64,000 bases of DNA from Drechslerella dactyloides (Eukaryota > Ascomycota > Orbiliomycetes > Orbiliales > Orbiliaceae). Positions within the stretch are counted from its first letter, which is position 1; the number at the start of each line of letters is the position of its first letter. Shown here piece after piece: positions 10,188-20,967 of this stretch. The position numbers and the translations under genes are program-made. Below the pieces are notes generated by a model. It had not been told where the DNA came from. It saw only the letters and a list, made by a program, of their open reading frames with translations, and did not search any database. The DNA is taken from assembly GCA_020064725.1 (NCBI GenBank), contig JAGTWJ010000003.1, forward strand, positions 3,224,001 through 3,288,000, read 5' to 3'.

Positions 10188-10517
10188 CTATACATACGTC
10201 CCAGACCCATCCCCCTCGCCTACAGCCACCCACTCCCACTTCTTCAAAGAAAACGCAAACCCCCGCCTCCGCTGCTCCCGCATAAAGGTCCCCCACCGCG
10301 CAACCTGCTCCTCGGCGTGCTGATGTTCGCGACTGTCGATATGGCGGGGGGCAAGCGGCCGCCATAGCGAATGGGCGTCGTACGCCATCCAGCGGGCGTA
10401 ATCTTCCTTGACGCCGCGGGACATGAAGTGGAGGATTGTGCGGGCCATGCGGCTGTCGGAGCTGTTCGAGAGGGTGTGGTAGGTTTCCGAGGGGAGGTAG
10501 GGGGCTGCGCAGACCAT
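10188..10517 (-). CDS. Small MVC-family protein, copy C (109 aa)
   Basis: This is the longest member of the local family, with its ATG at 10517. It begins MVCAAPYLPSETYHTLS, followed by RMARTILHFM and GVKEDYARWMAYD. A basic/His-rich middle and an FSLKKWEWVAVGEGDG tail come next. The pattern of a conserved helical block (residues about 20-45) followed by a Trp-rich end suggests a small folded protein, but I recognise no family. There is no signal peptide. Copy B, 750 bp away on the same strand, shares the first 45 residues. The length and intact frame make this the likeliest functional copy. Confidence 0.55.
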   Translation of the reverse strand: MVCAAPYLPSETYHTLSNSSDSRMARTILHFMSRGVKEDYARWMAYDAHSLWRPLAPRHIDSREHQHAEEQVARWGTFMREQRRRGFAFSLKKWEWVAVGEGDGSGTYV

Positions 10518-11084
10518 TTTTACCGGGTCGTGGATGGACTTGGTTTGGAGAGGGAAGTGTTTATATTTGCGGTGTGGATGGTGAGTGTCGCACAGGATCC
10601 GCCGGTTTGGGTTAGAGACTCGATTTGGCCGCCAACGTCGGCACAACACGCAAAATGCAACACCGCCACGACTGGGGGTTGGAAGGTGGAAAGACTGCAG
10701 TCACGGGTATTCAAGACATCCTCGCCAGGAAATAACGTTGGGAGGTGTATACGGGGTAGCCGACATCTAAGGGTATCCTGCTATGCTCTAGTTGTCGATA
10801 TCCTATAAAGTGTCACTAATTTGAGCGCATTCTGTGCGTAGGGATAGGCCACATAGGGCTGAAATTTCCACGCGACGATAATGACAAACAACCTTCACGG
10901 AGGAGAATCCAGCCCAGTACCACTCACAAAATGGCGTCGGAGGTTTGGTAGCGGTGTCAAACACCGGTACATTAACGTAGAATTGGCGAGACCTCGCCCA
11001 TCACGAGAACAAATCACTCGACGACATGACAGCACTCATGTCAGCCAGCGACAGCAGCAGCGAAACCACCACACTCTCATCCCA
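10518..11084. promoter_or_regulatory. Divergent upstream region of MVC copy C and the secreted protein gene
   Basis: It contains the weaker relative of the 34-bp element (about 10623-10660) and the upstream region of the plus-strand gene. An in-frame upstream ATG at 10881 exists, but the signal peptide begins at 11085, so 10881-11084 is more likely leader. Confidence 0.4.
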
Positions 11085-13211
11085 ATGGTCCAACTTGAGT
11101 GGGTCTACCCTCGTAGACTTCGACGCCAGCCCTGGGTTCATGCGGCGGCTCTGGTACTTTTTGCGCTACGAAGCGTGCTGGTGGTCCAGGCGCAAGAATC
11201 GATTTCGTCGCTAACGACGACAACGGTGTTCGAAACGGTCGAGAATCCGCTGACCGTCACCTCCGTCCTCGGCGACTGCGCGACGTGGTGTGGATTGCCC
11301 GTGTGCAGTAATGTCGCGTGGAGTCCAGTATACGGGTCCAATTCGTCGGTAGTGCCCAGTGGGACGGCGACGGCGACGGCGACGGCTACGATTAGCACGT
11401 CTGCGTTTCCGAGCTTTTCCGGACAGACGAGCGTTGCGTTCGTGCTGGCCGGGCAGGGGGAGGCGGCGGGTACGTATTTCCAGTTTGATGATGATACGGG
11501 GACGGCGGTGCTCGCCGGGTTGGGCGGGGAGCGGCTGATACAGCTGCGGCTCGACGAGAACGGTCAAGGACTGCTGCAGAACGCGCTGGACCTGTCCGAG
11601 CTGGCGTTCCTGCGGTATAATGAAAGTGTGAGGGAGTCGTTCCCGGACGAGGATCCCGCGGTGCTGGACGTGCTCCGGCAGGTGCGGTTTGGGAACGATG
11701 ATGCGCTGGTGTTCGGGGACTTCACGGGGGCGTGGTTCTGGAATACGACTACCGAAGAGCTGGAGTTATTGCAGGGCACGCAGACGTGGGTGTTCTACAT
11801 CAGCAGTGCGGGCTTGCAGAAGAGGGACGGCAGTCTCGATACTAGCAAAGCCTGGCAACGGAGGGACGGGCTTTCGAAACGGGCGTACGCATTCGAGGTG
11901 TACATGCTACCCGCGGACACGGACGTCCCCGCGGACAGCTCGCTCCAGGCGGCGTCGTTCGCCGCGGCCGACGCGCGAGGCTTCCCGCCGCAGCTCTTCT
12001 CGAGCACGACACTCGCTCCGACTTCCACGACGGACGAGTCCACCGGCACGGACGAGCCAACCGGCACCGAGACCACCGACGAGTCGACTTTGAGCACCCG
12101 ACGGACCCGTACCAGCAGCCCGTCCCGCACTGACACCAGCGCCACGGAGACGGAGACGGAGACGGAAACCACCGGCACCTCAAGCAGGAGGACGACGTCG
12201 AGCACACGCCGGACATCGACCCCGACGACGCCCTCGCCGACGCCGGACGCATACGACATCATCACGTCCTTCTCCCTGCAGAGCTTCTGCACGTCGCTCC
12301 TATCCTACGAGACGCCAGGTACAGTCGTAACCTCGACGTCAACCGGGCTCGAGACAACCTACATCGCCGACGAGACGGCCACGGAGCTAATCTACTCCGC
12401 GACCACGACGCTCACCCTCTCCACAAACTACAACCCGGCCATCATCTCGTCCGCCCCCGCCCGCCACAAACGCGACACGCCCCCGCAGCTCACAGACTAC
12501 CCGTCCGCCGCCATCTCGTCCGCCTGCTCCCGCGCCGCAACCTCGCCAACCTCCGTCGCGACCTCCTACACCACCGTCGAGTCCGCTGCCACGCTCGCCA
12601 TCCTCACCAGCTCAACGTACACGCTCACCTCCTCCATCGACGAAATCGCGACGGGGACAGACAGCACCGCCTTTGTCCAATACACATACCCCGCCATCGG
12701 GAAGTTCCGCCTCAAAAACAGCGATCTAACCGACAACACGGACCCCTTCTACAACTACTACCTGCGCCTCGCGAGCACGAGCAACCAAGGCGGTCCAATC
12801 TACCTCACCCAGTCCAAAGCCTCCGGCAGCCAATTCTCCGTCACCTACGCGCAGCAATACTCCAATTTTTTCCTGATAAACTACCCGACACCGCCCTGGG
12901 CGCTCTTCTACAACCAGCTTCAGGATACAGCGGCGTTGGGGAATACCAACTCCTACCGCATCATCGTGCGGTCGGCGGGGGGCGCGCCGAACGTTCCGTT
13001 CGTGCTGAGCTATAATGCGACGACGCTGATGGGCACGCCTAATTCGCCGGCGGGTGCTGACCAGTTTTTCATCTGCGGGTCCGGGCCGGGGGCTGGACCG
13101 TACGTGCTGTATCATGGGCCCAGCTCGAATTTTACGACGTTCACGGGGTGGGATCCTAATGCGTGTACGGCGACGGGGTTGAACGTCGTGCAGGGCGACA
13201 CTAACGCCTAG
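11085..13211 (+). CDS. Ser/Thr-rich secreted or cell-wall protein (708 aa)
   Basis: The ATG at 11085 is chosen because a signal peptide starts here: a basic N terminus, a hydrophobic core around AAALVLFALRSVLVV, and a likely cut after VQAQ. The frame extends upstream to an ATG at 10881, which would bury the signal. The mature protein has a Cys pair in the DCATWCGLPVC segment and two conserved-looking globular parts (about residues 75-270 and 430-700). These are split by a long Ser/Thr/Glu-rich linker (about 315-400) typical of O-glycosylated wall proteins. Dibasic Lys-Arg/Arg-Arg sites near the first linker could be Kex2 sites. A (GACGGC)n tract lies at about 11364-11385. It resembles fungal extracellular proteins of unknown function; a structural or adhesive role is inference. 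Confidence 0.75.
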   Translation: MVQLEWVYPRRLRRQPWVHAAALVLFALRSVLVVQAQESISSLTTTTVFETVENPLTVTSVLGDCATWCGLPVCSNVAWSPVYGSNSSVVPSGTATATATATISTSAFPSFSGQTSVAFVLAGQGEAAGTYFQFDDDTGTAVLAGLGGERLIQLRLDENGQGLLQNALDLSELAFLRYNESVRESFPDEDPAVLDVLRQVRFGNDDALVFGDFTGAWFWNTTTEELELLQGTQTWVFYISSAGLQKRDGSLDTSKAWQRRDGLSKRAYAFEVYMLPADTDVPADSSLQAASFAAADARGFPPQLFSSTTLAPTSTTDESTGTDEPTGTETTDESTLSTRRTRTSSPSRTDTSATETETETETTGTSSRRTTSSTRRTSTPTTPSPTPDAYDIITSFSLQSFCTSLLSYETPGTVVTSTSTGLETTYIADETATELIYSATTTLTLSTNYNPAIISSAPARHKRDTPPQLTDYPSAAISSACSRAATSPTSVATSYTTVESAATLAILTSSTYTLTSSIDEIATGTDSTAFVQYTYPAIGKFRLKNSDLTDNTDPFYNYYLRLASTSNQGGPIYLTQSKASGSQFSVTYAQQYSNFFLINYPTPPWALFYNQLQDTAALGNTNSYRIIVRSAGGAPNVPFVLSYNATTLMGTPNSPAGADQFFICGSGPGAGPYVLYHGPSSNFTTFTGWDPNACTATGLNVVQGDTNA

Positions 13212-13376
13212 TCTTTCTATCGGCTGTCGTTTATATTAGATGTATTATATATACTACAGATAATGATAATATCTAATATTCATCCACATTGAGCCAAACT
13301 GTTGGTTGGTGTGTAGACAAATTGTAAATATTTGTTGGATAATCGTAGTGTTTTAGTCTATCGTACAATATATACA

Positions 13377-15311
13377 CTAGCTCACCAGACTGCGGAACCA
13401 GCCGATGACGCCCCGCCAAACCTCCGCCTGGCGCTCATGCTCCTCAGCACTCCACGCGCCCGCCTGCAGCGCGCTGACAGCAATACACCCCACAGGCCGT
13501 CTAACATTCCCCTCCTCCCACCCGTCAAGATACTCCCTCAACTTTTGAAACCGGGCTTCAGCACCCGGTACGTCAGCTTTATTCGCGACGACCATCCACG
13601 GCTTCTCGCGTATGCCCGGTGCCACTTTTACCGCGTCGAGCTCCTCCTCTTCGGAAAGTCGGATGATCACGCCGACGTCTTCTGCGTCCTCGCGCCGGAT
13701 CCGCTCCGCTTCGCGGAGTGCTTTTTCGTCCGCGGCGGCGGCCAGGCGTTGGGTGTGGCGCACCGCTTCGTAGGAGGCGATATCGCGCCATAGACCTGTG
13801 ATTTGACGAACGGGGTCGAAGGACAGGTCGATTACGAAGACGAGGCCCCGCGCGCGCTCGACGTGGCGGAGGAAATCCCAACCTAGTCCCTTGTTTTCGC
13901 CGGCGTCAGGGACCAGACCTGGTATATCTGCGATTGTGAAGCGTTCACGGCTGGCGGTGGAAGGGGAGGTAGGGTCGATGTTGATGTCGCCGGTGCCGAG
14001 GCCGCCGTCGAGGATTACGGTGCCCATGTTTGGCGTGAGGGTTGTGAAGGCCCAGTTGCCGATGCGGGCGCGGCTGCCCGTTACGCAGCGCAGGAGGGAG
14101 CTTTTCCCCACGTTAGGTCGACCGACGAGGCCGACGTCCGCGAGGAGTTTTAGCTCGAGTTGGATCTTGATGGCGGTGCCCGCGGCACCCTTGGTAGCCC
14201 ACATCGGTCGTCGGAGGTCTTTGGTTATGAAATTCGGGTTGCCGTAGCCCCCCGCACCACCCTTGAGGAGGAGCGTGGGCTCGAGCGGGGCGGTGGTCTT
14301 GCGGCCCGCGGCGTCGGTGCCGGTGGTGTACAGAGCGTCGTCGGAGAAGTCGAGCTTGAAGACCTCCGGCTGGAGAATGTCGCGGCGCGGCTGCCGGCGC
14401 GGCGGCCAGTGCGGGGAGTCGAGGTTGCGGGCGAGGGAGAGCGGGTAGTGGATGTAGACGCTGGCCGGGTCGTCGACGTTGGACCGGGCGAAGCGGCGCG
14501 GGGTGCGGTTTCGGCGACGGCGACGCTTGAGTTTCTCCTCGAGGATGGCGGCCGGGTCGGCGTCCGTACGGCCGTCGTGGGTGTTTCGGGTGATGAATTC
14601 GTGCTCCTGTCCGCCGTCCTCCTCGTCATGATACTCCTTCCCACCATCTCTCTCACCATCCCAATCGTTATATCCGTCGTTCTCCTGCACATCATCATCA
14701 AAGACCACCGGTCTGTCAAAATCCCCGCGGTCCAGCACCCGCACGACAGTTCCCGGCGGCACCTTGACAACCACATCCTCCCCCCTCGCACCGTTCATCC
14801 CGCCGCCGAGCCCATTGCTCCCTTTACCGGCCTTCACAACCCTCATCCGACTCAGCTTGTGCAGGCTGCTAAGCTGCGGGTCGACGGTAACATAAACATC
14901 CCCGCCGTCCCCGCCATCGCCCCCGTTTGGCGGGCCGTGCGCTACGAATTTCTCGCGGACGAAGGAAACGCAGCCGTGCCCGCCGTGGCCGCTGTGCAGC
15001 GTTAACGTAAGCGTATCCAGGAACGGCGGGGTGCGGTGGTCGGATGCCGCCGCGGTCGTCGCTGTCGTCGTAGAAGTACCGGCAGCATCATCGGATTGTA
15101 AAGTCGGTACTTCATTGTCGAGGAGGGTGCACGCGGCGTTCGCCGTGTACGTTAGGGTGCTCTTGTATCTACACCGCGGCCGTCGAACAGGCTGTCGGGG
15201 GAAGCCATGGCCGGCGGTGTGGACGTGTACGCCACCGCTGTGGCGCAGAAGCCGAGAGAGTAGACGCGATGGGTAGAGGAAGGGGAGGAAGACCGCAGCG
15301 GGGGCGGACAT
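13377..15311 (-). CDS. MTG2: Mitochondrial Obg-family GTPase (644 aa)
   Basis: The ATG at 15311 opens a basic, Ser/Arg-rich, acid-poor presequence (to about residue 55) typical of mitochondrial import. The glycine-rich Obg domain starts near residue 98 and includes the GGDGGDGGDVYV signature (130-141) and the KVPPGTVV segment. The G domain follows with G1 GRPNVGKS (397-404), G3 DIPGL (462-466) and G4 NKAD (577-580). Family members bind GTP and assist assembly of the mitochondrial large ribosomal subunit at the inner membrane. An unusual feature is a charged insertion of about 150 residues (about 196-345) inside the Obg domain, before the LLLKGGAGGYGNPNF strand. The gene ends 165 bp from the convergent secreted-protein gene. 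Single exon. Confidence 0.93.
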   Translation of the reverse strand: MSAPAAVFLPFLYPSRLLSRLLRHSGGVHVHTAGHGFPRQPVRRPRCRYKSTLTYTANAACTLLDNEVPTLQSDDAAGTSTTTATTAAASDHRTPPFLDTLTLTLHSGHGGHGCVSFVREKFVAHGPPNGGDGGDGGDVYVTVDPQLSSLHKLSRMRVVKAGKGSNGLGGGMNGARGEDVVVKVPPGTVVRVLDRGDFDRPVVFDDDVQENDGYNDWDGERDGGKEYHDEEDGGQEHEFITRNTHDGRTDADPAAILEEKLKRRRRRNRTPRRFARSNVDDPASVYIHYPLSLARNLDSPHWPPRRQPRRDILQPEVFKLDFSDDALYTTGTDAAGRKTTAPLEPTLLLKGGAGGYGNPNFITKDLRRPMWATKGAAGTAIKIQLELKLLADVGLVGRPNVGKSSLLRCVTGSRARIGNWAFTTLTPNMGTVILDGGLGTGDINIDPTSPSTASRERFTIADIPGLVPDAGENKGLGWDFLRHVERARGLVFVIDLSFDPVRQITGLWRDIASYEAVRHTQRLAAAADEKALREAERIRREDAEDVGVIIRLSEEEELDAVKVAPGIREKPWMVVANKADVPGAEARFQKLREYLDGWEEGNVRRPVGCIAVSALQAGAWSAEEHERQAEVWRGVIGWFRSLVS

Positions 15312-15910
15312 GCGGGTTTATATAGCCTGCAGCATGCGGCACAGCGTCGTCGTCGTGGGACAAAGTGGTGGTGATTGCTGTTGTGGAACGTGGGGCAGAG
15401 TTTTTCTTCTTCAGGCCAAGAATGTATTCTGTGTAGCAAACAGCCGTACCACATGCATGCTATCGATCGTAACAAAGCAATCCGGGTGAAACCCTGTTGG
15501 ATTGCTAATGATAGCATGCCATTCATGAATTACTTGACCATTGTGTTCCATTCAGTGCTAGGAAAGGTGGAATACTCGCATTCTATTGTATCGTGAATAG
15601 TGCATGTATGTACAGTCGTGTAAAGTGGAATCTCTCATAAATCTCACCAGTCTATAATACATACACGAAGAAAAACAAGCAGCGACGATATTATCAGAAT
15701 TCAAACCCCACCAGCCATACATGAAGAAATAGCAACCCGACGCACGTCCTTCTAGCCCGTCCATTCTTGTAGTACCTTTTAAATTTTGTTCCGTCGTGGT
15801 TGCATTTTTGGCGAGAAAGCGCGCGAAAAGTAGGTCGTCCGTCCGAAGAAAATATTATATATATGTACAACTTGAAAGCGCAACGTTCACTTCAGCTTCG
15901 AAGAAGTCGA
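15312..15910. other. Intergenic between MTG2 and MSS116, no gene seen
   Basis: This stretch holds the MTG2 promoter (minus strand) and the 3' flank of the helicase gene. It is AT-rich near 15590-15870. No RNA gene or repeat is seen. Confidence 0.5.
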
Positions 15911-18192
15911 TTAGTAGGCAGGCTGCCGCTCCTGGTAGCCGCCCCGGCTCCGCTGCTGCCCGCCGAACCCACCACGGCCTCCGCCTCCCGTGCGGCCGCC
16001 GAACCCGCCGCGACTCTGGTACCCACCGGACCTCTGCCCGTCGCGGTCGCCGTACCCGCCGCTGCTGTACCCGCCACGGTCGCCACGGCTCTGGTACCCG
16101 CCGGATCTCTGCCCGTCGCGACTCCCCCCGAACCCGCCACGACCGCCACGACCGCCGAACCCGCCGCCGAAGCTACCGCGACTCGGCCGTCGTTCGGCGA
16201 ACCTGTCGCCGCCGCCGCTGCTGATCTCGCTGTTATCAACGTCCCGCGTCCGCGTGCTGAACCGCGTGGCGGACGCCCGACCACCTTCCATCGCGTCTTC
16301 ACTATGCCCGACGAACCCGCGCTGCAGCGCAAAGTCGTACGGCAGCGCCAGCCGCTGCGCCCACGACCGCGACATCGACGGCGGGTGCTCCTGGCCGAAA
16401 TTGTACTTGTGCATCTTGTAAAGGTCCTCCATCAGCTTATGCGGGCTGATGCCCGACGACAGATACGAGCCAATCATGCTCTGGTACGTCGTCCGCAGCA
16501 GCGACGGGTCCAGCCGGCTGCACGCCTGCACTATCGCACGAGCAAACTCACCCGCAACGGGGTCCAGCGCGTCGAGATTCGCCAGCTGCGCGCTCGGCGA
16601 GACGAGGGAGCGGGCAGCGTCCATCTGTAACTGCAGCCCTTGCAGCTGCGAGATCGTCTGCTGGGCGTCCAGCTCGCTGACGATAAGGTAGCCGACGCCC
16701 TTGCCCGCGTCGATGTTCTTGCCGCGCGCGGTACGCCCGATGCGGTGGATGTACTGCTCGCGGGTGGAGGGGGCACCGATCTGGATTACGTGCGTGACGT
16801 TGGGGAAGTCCATCCCGCGCGCCGTCACGTCCGAGGAGAAGAGGACGGCGTTGTCGGCGCGCTTGAACGCGTTGGCGGCCTCCGTGCGGCGCTGCTGCGT
16901 TAGGCGCGAGTGGATTTGTATCAGGTCGAGCGGATACAGCGGGTGGTTCTCGCGCGACGGCAGGCGGATCCGTCGGAACATGAGCGCCGCGAGTTCGGCC
17001 AGCCGTGCGGTGCGGAAGAAGACCATGGCTTTGAAGTTCGAGTTGCCTTCCTTGGCGGCCTCGTTCTCGCGTTGCAGAAGCTCAAAGATGGTGGGCATCA
17101 CGTTCTCGTAGCTGTCGCACATGACGAGGTGCTGCGGGACCTTGGTGTGAGTCTCGGCCTCGCGCGGGTCGATCGTGTTGACGTATTTGAACCCCGGGCG
17201 CATGCTGCGCGAGATCATCTCGCGGACCTTGTCCGGCATCGTCGCGGAGAACATGAGCGTCTGCCGCTGCTGCGGGAGGAACTGCTGGATCGCGCGGATC
17301 TCCTTCTCGAAGCCCATGTCCATCAACGAGTCGGCCTCGTCAAAGATGAGCACCTTGAGCTTGTCCGCCACCACGCCGGAGACCGGGTCCGAGAGCACGT
17401 CGTTGAGCCGGCCGGGCGTGCCGACGAGGATGTGGCAGCCGCGGTTGTGGTAGTCGCGCAGCGACCAGCTTTTGCCCGTGCCGCCAACCATCGTTGCCAC
17501 CTCGATCCCCGTGCCGCGGGTCAGTCTGATGGCGTCCTGGGCGATCTGGGCCGCCAGTTCGCGGGTGGGCGAGATGATTAGCGCTTGGACGTTGGCGAAG
17601 GATTTCTGGCCGTTGACGTTCTGCGGGTAGGGCAGCTTCTTGATGCCGTCCTTGAGCAGCCGGTTGACAGTGGGGATCAAAAATGCGAGGGTCTTGCCGG
17701 TGCCGGTTTTCGCGCGAGCGATCCTGAATTTGCAACAGTTAGCACCAATTAAAAATTTCCCTCCAAATATATCCATAAGCCAGTAGAAATGGGTACGTAC
17801 ACGTCGACGCCACTAGCAGATACAGGGATGGTCTTGCTCTGCACGTCCGTCATGTCGTCGTACTTCATCCCCTTCGTGATCGTATCCACAATCCGCACGT
17901 CGACGCCAAGGTCCGACAGCTCTGCAAACTGCCTCGGCAGGGCGTTGGGGCTCCTGGGGGCGGATTGTGGCGGTGGTGGTGGGGCATCGCCAGCCGCGGC
18001 ATGGGTGTGCACGGCTTCCTGCTGCAGCAGCCGTTGCGCCGTCGCGAACGAGCGAAACGCGGTCAAAGAGTCCAGTTTGCGAGGCGGCAGAATTGCCGAC
18101 GATACTCGAGTGCGAGGTGCGCTTGTAAGGGTACGCAGGCAGCGTGGGGCGCCCAGCCGTCGAAAGACGGTGGTGCGGGCCGAAGACAGCAT
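15911..18192 (-). CDS. MSS116: Mitochondrial DEAD-box RNA helicase, Mss116/CYT-19-like (734 aa)
   Basis: Exons are 18192-17801 and 17723-15911. The 77-nt intron (17724-17800) has a GTACGT donor, a TGCTAAC branch site and a TTCAG acceptor. Splicing creates DVIARAKTGTGKT, the exact motif I region (AKTGTGKT at 135-142). Other helicase motifs follow in order: PTRELA, a TPGR, DEAD (IFDEADSLM), SAT (MFSATMPD), and a C-terminal HRIGRTARG. The N terminus is Arg/Ser-rich and fits a mitochondrial presequence. The last 100 residues are an RGG/GYGG-rich tail typical of RNA chaperones of this group. The family uses ATP to unwind RNA and helps group I/II intron splicing and translation in mitochondria. It lies on the same strand as MTG2. 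Confidence 0.94.
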
Positions 18193-18875
18193 TGCGCTGG
18201 TGGGGCGAGCGATGCTTGAGGTTCTGGTAACGAACGAGCGAGATGCGAATTGGAACGAATTGGTCGATTCGTGGGCGAAAGACGGTAGAGCGTCGGAAGG
18301 GACACTCGGACGACTGCGAGAGAAGTTCCGGCCGCCGGGCAGTCGTCAATGGGCGGATTGTGGAGAGGAAGAGGTCGTGGTGATGGGATGGCGATGGCGT
18401 GGAGGGACGGCGGGCGAGGTTTGTTCGTTCGCAGAGATTTTTTTTTTGTGCTGCTCTGCGGCCGATAAGAACGCCAAGACCCGCCGCCGCCATTGACAAA
18501 CTGCAACAAACGCAACACACAACACCATATGAAATATAATACTATCACCACTATGTCGATATGGTTCGAGAGGGTTATTGAGGACACGGAGGTAGGAAGG
18601 CCCCGGAGGACACGTTCGATTGCACGGTATATAGAGAGAGCCAAGCCACACGTGTCCGCCGTTACGATACAACATGTGCAATATTGCAATAGGAGGGTGG
18701 GTGAACTTTTGTAGATAGATGTCGCGTCCACCGTGCGTGCGTACATGCATGACGATACAGTCGGGCCATGAGACAAAATGGGAACGAAGAGGAGATGCGT
18801 GATGGTATAGATAGATGCAAAGGAAAGATCGATCGGACAACGTTCCACGACATGTGATATGGTAAGCGGCCACTA
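18193..18875. other. Intergenic between MSS116 and BFR1, no gene seen
   Basis: This is about 680 bp between two minus-strand genes: the MSS116 promoter near 18193-18480 and the BFR1 3' flank beyond. The BFR1 frame reads on into this region only if its last intron is ignored. I see no separate gene. Confidence 0.55.
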
Positions 18876-20539
18876 CTAGGCCTGGTCGGCGACGGAAAGA
18901 TCCGCCATGGCGTCTTCCAGCTTGCCCGCCTTCTCGAGCTCCGCGATCCGAGCCTTGGCCTTGGTGATGTTCTAGAGGCGCTGCATTAGTGAATGATCCG
19001 TCGATGGTGCGAAGTTTTGGTAGACTCACCTCCTGCGTGACCTTCTCCTGGTTCTCCTTGTAGTGCTCTAGCTTCCCCTTCAGCTTCTCGATCACGCCGG
19101 GAACATCCTCCTGGCTTGACGGCGGGGCAACGTCGACCTTGGCCAGCTCCTCCAGGATACCGATCGATAACGAGAATTTGGCCGGGCCAGCGCTGGAGGC
19201 AGCCTCGCCGCTACCGGCCTTGCCCTTCTTGCCGCCCTTCTTCTTGCTGTTCCCGCCGATAAAGTAGTCCTCCTCGTCCTTCTTCAGCACCTTCATCCCC
19301 TTCGGTTCGGCCGTGACCGTCCGGCCCACCGACGCCTTGAACTGGCTGACAGGCCCGTCGGTCTTCTTGACGGCGCTGCTCGGGTCCAGGAAGGCGATCA
19401 GGTTCTCGCAGGTGTGGATCTCGCTCGTGAAGGCCTTGAAGCTAGCCTGCTCGAGCAGCTCGTTCGCAACGTCCATCTTCTTCTTCTTCTCGTAGGCCTC
19501 GCGCTCGGCCCGCTGCTTCTCCCGCCGGACCTTCCAGGCTTCCTGCTCGTACTCGCGGTGGGCGGCCTTCTGCGAGTAGTACGCGTCCTTGAGCGCCTTG
19601 ATCTCCTGGAACTTGTCCTGCTGCTCCTTCTGCCATTTCGTGCGCTCGTCGCGCAGGCTGTTCAGGTTCTGGAAGACGCCGTCCTGCTCGGCCTTGATGC
19701 TGTCGAGCTCCTTTGTGATCTCGGTGAAGCGGTCGGAGAGGGCCTTAGCCTCCGGGTCGTCCAGCTGCTTGCGGATGTCGGCGAGCGACGCGCGGTCCTT
19801 TGCGATGGCGGCCTCGGTTTCGTCGAAGGCTGCGAAGGACTTTTTCTGCTTCTTCATCTGGCTGATGGACTCGAGCGTCCGGCGCTCGTCGACGAGCTTC
19901 ATGTTGCCGGCTTCGACTTTGGCCTCGAGGCGGGCGATGGCGTCGTCGATCTCATCGGTGGATTTGTAGGGGACCTTGGCGCGGGCGAGCTTCTGGGCGG
20001 CGATCTTGGATGTGATGGAGTCGTTGAGGGCCTTCTGGCGCTCGAACAGGTTCTGCTTGGACGACTTTTTGGAGGACTGGGTCGCGCGGATCTCGGAGAG
20101 CTCTTTGCGGAGGGCGGCCTGGCGCTGCTGGGCTGGGGTCTGAGGACCGCTCGAGCTGGCTGGCTTGCTAAGATCCAGCTTCGCTTTGACGTCATTCTAG
20201 AAGCATCACCGGACATCAGTATATACTTCGAACATGATAAACGTCCCGGAGCGGTGCATTCGAAGAGGGTGCATCTGCAGGTTCCCGCTGGCGGGCGGCA
20301 GCATAACCCCAGCTGCTTCCAACTTGCAACCTGACACCTTTCATCCTTTCTCCATCTTCTCTTTTTATCGCCTGCATGGACCTCCACGACAGACGCCTCG
20401 CACCGGGTGTACCCACCAGATTCTTCATCAGTCCCTCGTGCTCCTTCTGCAGCTTGGACAGCTCGCCCTGGAACTTGCCCTCATCGGGCTTCTCGGGCTT
20501 CTCGGGCTTGACCTTTCGATCGGATGCGACGTCGGCCAT
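18876..20539 (-). CDS. BFR1: Bfr1-like mRNP/nuclear segregation protein (461 aa)
   Basis: Three exons: 20539-20417, 20196-19030 and 18971-18876. Introns are 20197-20416 (220 nt, GTGGGT donor, TTCTAG acceptor) and 18972-19029 (58 nt, GTGAGT donor, CTCTAG acceptor), both phase 0. The protein is almost wholly charged coiled coil, starting MADVASDRKVKPEKPEKP. Family-typical parts are the AFTSEIHTCENLIAFLDP block, a Lys/Gly-rich KKKGGKKGK stretch and a C-terminal ITKAKARIAELEKAGKLEDA helix. Yeast Bfr1 associates with polysomal mRNPs at the ER and affects secretion and chromosome segregation; the same role is inferred. Without the last intron the frame runs on 530 bp, which I reject. The unusually long first intron deserves transcript support. 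Confidence 0.93.
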
Positions 20540-20967
20540 TGCAGCGGCGTGCTTTGACAGCAACAGGTAGGAGGACGGGTGATAACAGCTGTGAGAGCGA
20601 CGGCAGCAGAACCGGCGAAATGATGATCGATCGAGGGGATTCCGTCGACGGATGAGGGTGAATGAGGGCGTGGAGACGACACGTTTGTAACTACGCCCGC
20701 CGCTTTTTTTTGTGGGCGCCGTTTGTGTGCTACCAGCGCGCAACACGCGCAAATTGGCGTTTGTCCCCGTCACGTGGTCTGAATCCTGTTTGACGCGCGT
20801 TGCAGGATTTCGCGACAAGCTGCTTTTTTGCTGGCCGCCGCAAACCTCGTCAACCACTGTCCTTCCTCATCGACACCGTCTGCACCTCCCCCTCCACATC
20901 GCGACTACATCTTCACCCCACTCGACGGCTCATCGGATACGGCGGAGGTAGTTTCGCAGAGGCAGCA
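20540..20967. promoter_or_regulatory. Bidirectional promoter between BFR1 and RPB5
   Basis: 428 bp separate two divergent start codons of a polymerase subunit gene and a translation-linked mRNP gene. The region contains a CGCGCAACACGCGCAAATTGG stretch near 20737-20757 and a T8 run near 20704. Shared control of the two growth-related genes is inference. Confidence 0.5.

Noticed and set aside
10881..11084. Upstream ATG of the secreted protein gene as the start
   Set aside because: Starting at 10881 would put 68 polar residues before the clear signal peptide at 11085.
18346..18875. C-terminal extension of the BFR1 frame
   Set aside because: It appears only if the last intron (18972-19029, GTGAGT...CTCTAG) is ignored. 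The spliced version ends in a family-typical helix, and the read-through sequence is compositionally unlike Bfr1.
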